From the NCBI GenBank assembly GCA_905221605.1, contig CAJNDS010002697.1:195001-257500 (forward strand): a DNA stretch of 62,500 nt. The letters are read 5' to 3'. Shown piece by piece: positions 55,113-62,500 of this stretch. The translations under genes were made by a program, and so were the position numbers. Source of the DNA: Symbiodinium natans. Lineage: Eukaryota > Sar > Dinophyceae > Suessiales > Symbiodiniaceae. The notes beneath the pieces were generated by a model that saw only the letters and a program-made list of their open reading frames with translations, was not told the DNA's origin and did no database searches. How positions within the stretch are numbered: the first letter of the stretch is position 1; each line of letters begins with the position of its first letter.

Positions 55113-56344
55113 GAAAGAGGTGTTACTTCAAGACCTTCTGCCCGTCAGCTCAAGCAGTGGCGAAGCCATTGGATCAGGTCATTTAGGGTTTAGGGGATTA
55201 GGTGCTTGGGGGTTTAGGGTTCAGGGTTCAGGGAATAGGGTCCAGGGTTAGGGGTTTTGGTGCTTCGGGGTTCAATGAATGGATTCGGGGCAGGAGGTTT
55301 GGCCTGTTTTGGTTTTAGGCTGCCAAGCTTTGAACCTTGAACCATACGAGCGCCCGAAGCTCGAAAGCGCTAAAACTCTATTAAGCCCTAAACCCTCAAC
55401 CCTAAACCCGCAACCCTAAACCCGAAGCCCTAAACCCTTCAACCCAGCGCATCGCATGTTGAGGTTTTGGTGCCAAGGGTGTGTGGGTCCTGACTCCTGC
55501 AACCCCCTCCCCTCCCCCCCACCCTCCCCCTGCACCGAACCACCCAAGCCCCAAACCCCAAACCCTGTTCCCTAAACCCTGTTGCGTAAACCCTAAACCC
55601 TAACCCTAAACCCTAAACCCTAAACCCCAAACCCCAAACCCTAAAGCCTTTATCTGAGGGAAATGACATGGTCCCTTAGTATGGGGCCATTCTTTAGAAA
55701 CGGTTCTGAAGTCTGGCCGCGCGTTTGCGCCTGCTTGTCCAGCTGACCTGGGCACAACCCAGCAAGAGCATCCAGCCTCACTGAGTTGGAAAAAGGGTTT
55801 AGGGTTTAGGGTTTAGGGTTTGGGGTTTAGGGTTTAGGGTTTAGGGTCTGGGGTTTAGGGTTTAGGGTTGAGGGTTAGGGTTGAGGGTTGACTGTCTAGG
55901 AATAGGGCTTGTTTTGCACCATTAGAGGAGAAAGAGGTCAGCGTTGCCGTGGAGGTTTGCAGTGTGCTTTAAGCCCCAAACGCCCCAAACCCTAAACCCT
56001 CAAACCCCAAACCCTCAACCCTAAACCCTAAACCCTAAACCCTAAACCCTAAACCCTGAAACCCCAAACGTGGGTTAAGTACCAATAATATTCCACTTAT
56101 GGTCCCTTTATAATCACCCCCAAAACCCTGAACCCTAAACCCTAAACCCTGTTCGAATTATTAAGGCTCCTACAGTACTCAGGGAACCCTCAACCCCAAA
56201 GCCCTCAACTCCCAAACATGATCGTGCAAGCTCGTGCTCTCAAGCTTGGCCCCAACTCATGAGTTAGGGTTTAGGGTTTAGGGTTTGGGGTTTGGGGTTC
56301 AGGGTTCAGGGTTTAGGGTTCACAGGGGTGGATGAAATCCGCAG

Positions 56345-56427
56345 TGTCTCCTGCTGAGGTCCTGAACCGCGTCGGTCCTGACAAGCAGAAATCCACGGAA
56401 GCCGACGATCAACTCTATATGAAGAAG
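56345..56427 (+). CDS. prp4: PRP4 kinase exon: SPAEVLNRVGPDKQ...DDQLYMKK
   Basis: After the acceptor ATCCGCAG it reads SPAEVLNRVGPDKQKSTEAD, then DQLYMKK, ending in phase 0 at a GC donor (GCGCCT). This is the helix G-H region that protist PRP4 kinases carry between the K-x-D-L segment and the last helices. It resumes the gene after the 22 kb intron. A TTTAGGG array follows 7 bases later. Confidence 0.84.
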
Positions 56428-57524
56428 GCGCCTTTAGGGTCCAGGGTTTAGGGTTTTAGGGACAGCTCAGGGTTTCTGAAATGCAGTTCGTTGTAAAGTT
56501 TTTGAGTGGATAATCGCAATAAACAGCAAGAATAAGGCTATGGCGTCTTTACGTGTTTTGGGACAAGGTTTCCGGTTCAATAGTTGTGACGCAGATTCCT
56601 AGTTGGCCGCGTGCCAATATTGGTTTCTTGTAACAGGGCCGGGGCACACACACGAGACATCCCCGTTACATAGGGTGTGTATCAATGCCCGGGGTTTTGC
56701 GACAGACCTGCTTGTTGTCTTGTTTTGCAAGCCCCGTTTATGGCTTCCTCCAGTCGTGTATGGGCGCGCGACAGAGGTCTGTATCAAGATGGGCGTTACA
56801 GAGGTCTGTAACAGATGTGTGCGTGCGCGGTCCGCGACAACCGGTAGTTCTGGCACACAGCCAGTCGGAGGTTCAGGGGTATATTTATCTGGTGATCAAC
56901 TTTAACTATTTGGGTACCTACAGCGCCAGACTTCGTACACATGAGCCCCTGATTCATCTACTCCCCATCAAAGGGAGGAGACAGGAGGGGTGGCCACCAT
57001 AGTCCCTCAACCCTCAACCCTAAACCCTAAACCCTAGACCCTAATCCCTAAGCCCTTGCGGGGACCCCAACTGAAGCCTAGAGCTCTTGACCAACGCTCA
57101 AAGCTTTGCGAGAAGCCCTGCGTCGAGGGTGCAGAGGATTTTGGGGTTCGGGCCGGGTTTAGAGGGATGGGGGCCTGAGCTTTGAAGGCTTCAGGGCCAT
57201 TTTCAGGGCTAAGGTTCAAGGTTTAGGGCTTTAGGGTTTAGGGTTAAGGCTTTAACATGGTAAAGCCCCTTTGCCCACAACCCTACACGCCCTAATCCCA
57301 AGACCTAAGCCACATAACGTAACGAAGTAACCCAAGCCCCCAATCCCTGAAGCCCCGATCCTGGCAAGCCCAGCCATTTCAGCACATTGTCTTAGTCTTG
57401 CCTTCTTCCAGCAACTGTTGCAGTGATAGGAGTAGGGGAGTAGGGAGAGCGAATCCGAAACCCCTGACCCCTAAACCCTATAGACCCTAAACCCTAAACC
57501 CGAGAGAGAGAGAGAGAGAGAGAG

Positions 57525-57559
57525 GCGAAGCAGTTCGCAGACATCATCGACAAGATGCA
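57525..57559 (+). CDS. prp4: PRP4 kinase exon: AKQFADIIDKM
   Basis: A 35-base exon directly after a (GA)n tract that supplies the acceptor AGAG. It reads AKQFADIIDKM and part of a Gln codon, then a GC donor (GCTTGG). Matches the helix H segment LxDLLDQI/ADLLxKM of PRP4. Phase agrees on both sides. Confidence 0.84.
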
Positions 57560-58491
57560 GCTTGGTTCTACAAATTGCTTAAGAATTTATTCCTTATTAA
57601 GGGTAAGGGATTAATATTTTATATTCTTTGGGGTTCTTATTCTGGATTATGAGCACGGTGCTTGTTTGCAAGTTCGTGTTTACAGCTTCCAAAGATCTTG
57701 GCTTCTTAATCTGATAAGCCTTAGCAAGATGATGCTATGTAGAAGGGCCTGCCGTGAGAACTACGAAGCCCTAAACCCCAAAAAAGGCCCAGCGAAATAT
57801 TTTTACATAGAAAATATGGTATGTCAAAACGCAGCGCCCATGGCAGGCCCTTCTGTTAAGCAAATTGGTAGGGTTGCGGCGTTTTGGGACCCATCCCTAA
57901 GCTCCAAGCCCTAGGGCTATAGCCCTGCACCCAAAGCCCCTAAACCCCAATCCTTATGAATCCTATCTACTTATCAACCCCAAACCTTGTGAACCCTCGA
58001 ACCCTCAACCTTGAACCTATTTCCTTCCGGCTCGACCTGATAAGCTGCTAAACCCCTGAAGCCGTTCAGTGTTAGGGCTTCAAGGGTTTAGGGTTCAGGG
58101 TTTCAGTGGCCCCTAAACCCTAAACCCTTAACCCGAAACCCTGAACCCGAAACCCTGAACCCTAAACCCTAAACCCTTCCTAGACTTTTATCATATCTAC
58201 CCTAGGCGGAAGCCAGCCTCTTGTGTCTTTGCGTGCCAAGGGATTAAGACGCGCACCCCTAAGATTGTACCCCTCAAGGTGCCCCTCAATATACTCTGAA
58301 TGTGGGTTTAGGGTTTAGGGTTTAGGGTTTAGGGTTTAGGGTTTAGGGTTCTCCTAATATGGCCCTTAAGCTACTTACCAACAGGTTCCCAACAACTCAA
58401 GGTTGCAACCTTAAGGGTCCAAGTACAACCCCTAGAGAGTGCAACCTGAAACCCCAAGCCTGAACCCTAAACTCTAAACAGTACACCCTAC

Positions 58492-58620
58492 ACCCTACAC
58501 CCTACACCCTACACCCTAAACCCTAAACCCTAAACCCTAAACCCTAAACCCTAAACCCTAAACCCTAAACCCTAAACCCTAAACCCTAAACCCTACACCC
58601 TCCTAAACCCTAAACCCTAG
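58492..58620. repeat. CCCTACA / CCCTAAA array at a PRP4 acceptor
   Basis: About 18 units, with the last CCCTAG itself serving as the AG acceptor of the DPERR exon. Confidence 0.92.
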
Positions 58621-58665
58621 GACCACCATGGATCCCGAACGTCGGACTTCGGCCAACGATGGGTT
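58621..58665 (+). CDS. prp4: PRP4 kinase exon: TTMDPERRTSANDGL
   Basis: After the acceptor CCCTAG, contributed by the last repeat unit of a CCCTAAA array, it reads TTMDPERRTSANDG and ends inside a Leu codon at a GC donor (GCCTGC). DPERRTS is the LDPxKRxS motif that ends the kinase domain, with the conserved Arg. Confidence 0.88.
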
Positions 58666-58689
58666 GCCTGCTTCCCAGCTGCGGCACCA

Positions 58690-58965
58690 TGGTTTTGGGG
58701 TTTTGGGTTTAGGCTTTTTTTGGGTTTAGGGTTTAGGGTTTGGGTTGTTTTGGTTTAGGGTTTAGGGTTTAGGGTTTAGGGTTTAGGGTTTAGGGTTTAG
58801 GGTTTAGGGTTTAGGGGGTTAGGAGTTTAGGGTTTAGGGGCTTCGGGTTTGGGGTTCAGGGTTTAGGGTTTAGGGTTTTACGTGTTTAGGGTTTAGGGTT
58901 TGGGATTTGGGGTTTCAGTTGTTTGGGGTTTGGGGTTTAGGGATTTAGGGGTTTCAGGGGTTTTG
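58690..58965. repeat. TTTAGGG-rich stretch at the 5' end of the last PRP4 intron
   Basis: TTTAGGG arrays mixed with TTTGGGG and TTTTGGG variants, starting about 25 bases after the DPERR exon. Confidence 0.88.
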
Positions 58966-59097
58966 GGGTTGAGGTCTTCGCGTCTTAAACCCTGAGCCGC
59001 CAAAACCCTTAATCCGAAAACCTGGAAGCTGTAATAGGACGCTAGGTATTCGACATTTCACGGGGGGTTTCCATCTAGATTGCCTGGGTCGCGAATG

Positions 59098-59195
59098 TGG
59101 TGGTACCGAAATTTGGGTACCGCTTTTATTGGGGTCCTAATTATACAAGAACCCAAATATTCGGGGCATATTTTAGGGGTACCCCATTTTGCTAA
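59098..59195. mobile_element. Element B relative
   Basis: GGGTACCGCTTTTATTGGGG and TTTTAGGGGTACCCCATTTT flank TCCTAATTATAC, the arrangement seen in element B at 53488. Non-coding, in the last PRP4 intron. Confidence 0.45.
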
Positions 59196-59363
59196 ACCCT
59201 CCCTCCCCCCCCCCCCCCCCCCACACTGCACATTCCTCGCAGTTGGGGTACCGAAAAAATGCTTATACACTGCCAGTCAATGCCCACATTCCTGTGGTAG
59301 ACGGTTGCAGTGAAGTACTCCAAACCCTAAACCCGAGACTCTCACGTCCTGATTTTGCTGCAG

Positions 59364-59394
59364 GCGCCTGTCCTTTCGAGTGAACGGTGATTAG
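59364..59394 (+). CDS. prp4: PRP4 kinase terminal exon with stop
   Basis: After the acceptor TGCTGCAG the phase-compatible frame reads RLSFRVNGD followed by TAG. It replaces the ALxHPF tail of other kinases, so the terminus is somewhat unusual. The alternative frame (APVLSSER, then TGA) would need a different donor in the preceding exon. Confidence 0.65.
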
Positions 59395-60400
59395 TCGCAT
59401 TCAGGGTTCAGGGTGTAGCCTTATCCCTGGACCCTGAGATCTGTAGAACCCTTCTTCTTAGACCCGGCGGTTTAGTGTTGAGGGCAGGGAAACGGCGAAG
59501 TCCGAGGGTTTAGGGCCAAGGGTTTCAATTCCCCAAACCCTGAACCCCAACCAAAGCCATCTGATCCCCCCCATGATCTGAAACCCTACAGGGTGGGGCC
59601 CCCTAGTTATAAGTAGAGTTATAAGGGCCCTAAATTGGGTTATAAGGACCCTAAGTTAGGTTATAAGTCCCTTAACTACAGTTAGCATAGTAAGGGGGCC
59701 CCACCCTGTAAGCCCTAAGCCCCAAAACCTTGCGTGTGCCGAGGTCCCATGCCTTCCTGGCTGAGGCAGGGAAACTGTTTGCCTCTTTTGGCCTTCCGTC
59801 CCTCACTCGGTCCACAATGCAATAGCGCGATACACAAGCTCTCACCCTCTCTGTCTCCCTTATGAAGCCCTAAGCACTAGATCCTAAACCCCGGCCGCGC
59901 AGACCCTAGTCGCATTCACTGTATTAAGGTTCCATATTCCAGCAGTGGGCCTGCCCAGCCGTACATAGCCAGCTCTGAAAGTAAGAGAATTTGGGTGTGC
60001 AAAGTAGCAGGGCCAGGGTTTAAAGAGAGAAACAGGGAACAGCAAGGAGGGATGATCCAGAGAGCAACTCCCTCCCACACTTGAAGATACTTGAGGTACT
60101 TTTCAAGTCGGGTTCCTCAAGCCCTAGATTTACCCCTAAGACCGTAAAACAAAACACCTAAAACCATAGACCCGAAACCCTAAACGCTAAACCCCTACAG
60201 CCTAAACCCCCAAACCCCTCAACCCTAAACCCAAGACCCATGCACCCTAACCCTAAACCATAAACCCTAAACCCTAAACCCCAAACCCTAAACTCACAAA
60301 CCCCAAACCCTAAACCCTAATTCCTAAACCCCAAAACCCTAAACTCACAAACCCTAAGTCCGAAACCCTAAGCCCTAAACCCTAAGCCCCTAACTAACCC
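59395..60400. other. Spacer between prp4 and the next gene
   Basis: Contains element E and loose CCCTAAA units at 60160-60390. No typical poly(A) signal or exon is evident. A short minus-strand frame at 59884-60078 has no support. Confidence 0.5.
59585..59712. mobile_element. Inverted-repeat element E
   Basis: Ends: CCTACAGGGTGGGGCCCCCT and AGGGGGCCCCACCCTGTAAG, an inverted repeat of about 20 bases. Inside are direct repeats of GTTATAAG followed by GGCCCTAA or GACCCTAA. Non-coding, 128 bases, just downstream of the prp4 stop. Confidence 0.65.
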
Positions 60401-60407
60401 TGCAGGC

Positions 60408-60463
60408 TGGGCCCGGGTCAAAGCCAGCGGAGAAGGCCGCACCCAAAGTGGCGGACTCAATGG
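60408..60463 (+). CDS. Exon of a downstream gene, Ala/Lys/Pro-rich (KPAEKAAPKVADSM)
   Basis: After the acceptor CCTGCAG, reads AGPGSKPAEKAAPKVADSM. The low-complexity composition matches the terminal exon candidate at 61228, so both may belong to one gene starting after prp4. Function unknown. Confidence 0.42.
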
Positions 60464-60731
60464 GCCAGTCAGGGGTTTAGGGCTTAGGGTTTAGGGTTTA
60501 GGGTTTAGGGCTTAGGTTTTAGGGTTTAGGGTATAGGGTTAGGGTTTGCGAGTTTAGGGTTTGGGGCGTTTAGGGGTGTAGGGGTTAAGGGTTTAGGGGC
60601 TTAGGGGTTAGGGTTTGGGGTTTAGGGTTTGGGGGTTTAGGGTTTAGGGGTTTAGGGGTTTAGGGGCTAGGGTTTGTAAGTATAGGGTTTGAGTTTGAGG
60701 GGTGTAGGGGTCTGGGGTTACAAGACGAAAC

Positions 60732-60841
60732 TTGTTTGTGGCAGTTTTTGTCGCCATGCACCTGGGCAATTCGGGATCGATGATAAAAACAACGGTCCCC
60801 AATGCGAAACCTAAAATTCCGGCTGAAGATGAAGACACCTA
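60732..60841 (+). other. Short open segment ending PKIPAEDEDT stop
   Basis: A plus-strand frame reads MHLGNSGSMIKTTVPNAKPK then IPAEDEDT and TAA. It follows an AG (TGTGGCAG) and could be a terminal exon. It would compete with the 61228 candidate as the end of the downstream gene. Confidence 0.25.
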
Positions 60842-61109
60842 ATTACGTTCACTCCGGGAGCTGCTAGTGTCCTTTACAAAGTCTCCGTGGGTGCAGCCTA
60901 TACACTCAAAAGCGCAGCGTCTTCTGCGGAGGTATGTTTAGGGTTTGGGGTTTAGGGTTTAGGGTTTAGGGTTTAGGGTTTAGGGTTTAGGGCATCGGCT
61001 TGGCTGGCTCAGGTTGGTTCGTTTTGAGTAGTGTTTGGGTGGCCTTGGGCTGGGCGTGCCTGCCATACTACTACGCGCTGACCAGCTCGCGATCTCGCCG
61101 AGCTATGTC

Positions 61110-61215
61110 TAAACCCGAAACCCTGAACCCTAAACCCTAAACCCTAAACCCTAAACCCTAAACCCTAAACCCTAAACCCTAAACCCTAAACCCTAAACCC
61201 TAAACCCTAAACCCG
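61110..61215. repeat. CCCTAAA array
   Basis: About 13 units just upstream of the probable terminal exon of the downstream gene; TTTAGGG units follow at 61303-61390. Confidence 0.92.
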
Positions 61216-61227
61216 GGAGGGTGGGTC

Positions 61228-61275
61228 GGGACCGAGGCCGAGGCGCAAGCACCGAAGGCCGCCCCGAAGAAGTGA
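61228..61275 (+). CDS. Probable terminal exon of the downstream gene (AQAPKAAPKK stop)
   Basis: Reads TEAEAQAPKAAPKK followed by TGA. The start is not fixed. The Ala/Lys/Pro-rich tail resembles 60408-60463. CCCTAAA repeats lie upstream and TTTAGGG repeats downstream, as for confirmed exons. Confidence 0.42.
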   Translation, partial: GTEAEAQAPKAAPKK

Positions 61276-61764
61276 CCGGAGGGTTCTAGGGGCTTTAAAG
61301 GTTTTAGGGTTTAGGGTTTAGGGTTTAAGGTTTAGGGTTTAGGGTTCAAGGTTTAGGGTTTAGGGTTTAGGGTTTAGGGTTTAGGGTTGAGGGATTCAGA
61401 CTTTGGGGCGCGCGGTGGTAGTCTGGGCTCTTGCGTGATGGAGGCTGACAAAAACAGCCGAGCCGCTAGCCTCACGCGGCCCTGGACAGGGAGGGGCCCT
61501 GGAAAATGTTACAAGCAAAGTGCCCTAAACACGAGTGCTCCCCGGCTTGGGGTTTCAGGCCACCCCCCCCCCCCCCCGACCCTCCGCACCCTACGTAGGC
61601 CGAAAGAGGGACAGGTATCGATCAGGTCCAGGGTCTCTGTTCCGGGCTAGGGTTTAGGGTTTTGGCTTTTGGGTTTGGGTTTAGGGTTAAGGGCTTAGGG
61701 TGTAGGTTTCCTGAGAGGGCAGGAGGTTGCCCTACAGCCTAACACCTTTAAGCCGCAAATGCCC

Positions 61765-61990
61765 CCTAAACCCTAAACCCTAAACCCTAAACCCTAAACC
61801 CTAAACCCTAAACCCTAAACCCTAAACCCTAAACCCTAAACCCTAAACCCCAAAACCCTAAACCCTAAACCCCAAAACCCACAAACCCCTAAACCCCGAA
61901 ACCCCTTAACCAGTAAACCCCGAAACCCCTAAACCCCTAAACCCCAACCTTAAACACTGTGCCCAAACCCTAAACCCTAAGCCCGAGATC
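61765..61990. repeat. CCCTAAA array with CCCCAAAA variants
   Basis: About 14 perfect units, then degenerate CCCCAAAA and CCCCTAAA units. No gene seen around it. Confidence 0.9.
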
Positions 61991-62482
61991 CCTACGTGAA
62001 AGCCCTCAAGCCCTAAGCCCCTCAGCGAACATGTGCTCAACAAAAATCGAAAACACAAAAAACGGGGTTTGGGATTTAGAATTAGGATTCAGGTTTTACT
62101 TACAATCCTAGACATCCTAAAGCAACATAGTCTAGACATCCTAAAGCAAGCAATTGAAGCCCCACACACAGCCCGAAAGCCGTAAGTACCAATATTCCCT
62201 AACTGCTGGTCCCTTCTTTGGGGGGATGCCCTAAGCCCTAAACCCTAAACTCCAAACCCTAAACCCTTTGTGGTGGGATCCAATTATGCATTTAAGGGGT
62301 TGATTGTCTCGTATTTCGGGAATCCACGAAGGGCCTATCATGTAAGGAACTGCCCATGAGGCGGGTTTAGGGTTTAGGGTTTAGGGTGTAGGGTTTGGGG
62401 TTTGGGGTTTGGGGTTTGGGGTTCACACGGTTTAGAGTCCAGGGCCCTCAAACATGCCCAGCTTGCACATGGTTGCATGCAG

Positions 62483-62500
62483 GCGCCAGTGGCCTCTGCC
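62483..62500 (+). CDS. Possible exon start cut by the window edge
   Basis: TTGCATGCAG is followed by codons APVASA to the last base. The AG|G context fits the other exons here; too short to say more. Confidence 0.25.

Larger units (their letters stand above)
33939..56344. other. 22.4 kb PRP4 intron
   Basis: Inferred intron between AKRS and VSPAEV. It contains more than fifteen telomere-like arrays in both orientations, elements A, B and C, several microsatellites and a dozen exon-like islands of unknown affiliation, some with AG/GC or AG/GT signals. The islands may be exons of a nested gene, alternative exons or chance. Stretches 34080-34780, 43400-45120, 46500-47680 and 51530-53400 otherwise show only scattered repeats and no clear gene. 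Confidence 0.65.

Overview
The window looks like nuclear DNA of a dinoflagellate. Short runs of the Arabidopsis-type telomere heptamer (TTTAGGG / CCCTAAA and variants) occur in both orientations along almost the whole 62.5 kb. Coding sequence is cut into exons of about 35-120 bases. The splice sites that can be placed end in AG|G and start mostly with GC, less often GT or GA, a donor set known from dinoflagellates. The species cannot be named from the sequence.

The backbone is one plus-strand gene for a PRP4-type (PRPF4B-like) spliceosomal protein kinase. I traced it by eye, exon by exon, from about 12.3 kb (possibly 9.2 kb) to a stop at 59.4 kb. From 15.3 kb onward the reading phase agrees at every junction and the order matches the kinase: [60 protein letters not shown]. 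About 1.1 kb of kinase-domain code is spread over about 44 kb. The introns are built largely of telomere-like arrays, often TTTAGGG near one end and CCCTAAA near the other.

Several other units sit inside its introns. (1) An intronless plus-strand PPR-repeat gene (16.2-17.4 kb) with an apparent plastid leader. (2) A decayed minus-strand LINE (about 21.35-28.1 kb) with AP-endonuclease, reverse transcriptase, four C2H2-like zinc fingers and a C-terminal ubiquitin-specific-protease domain. A plus-sense 18S rRNA fragment lies just beyond its 5' end. (3) A 22.4 kb intron (33.9-56.3 kb) holding many exon-like islands that I could not assign. An ORF with an ADP-ribosyltransferase-like C-terminus (10.5-11.75 kb), broken by one extra G, lies at the 5' side.

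Upstream (2.9-7.1 kb) is a phase-consistent chain of exons from an unrecognised protein. Downstream (60.4-61.3 kb) is the Ala/Lys/Pro-rich 3' end of another gene, and the last bases may open a further exon. Several small terminal-inverted-repeat elements (families A, B, C, E, F and G below) are scattered through introns. Most long open frames in the repeat arrays are artefacts of heptamer or dinucleotide repeats and are not reported as genes.
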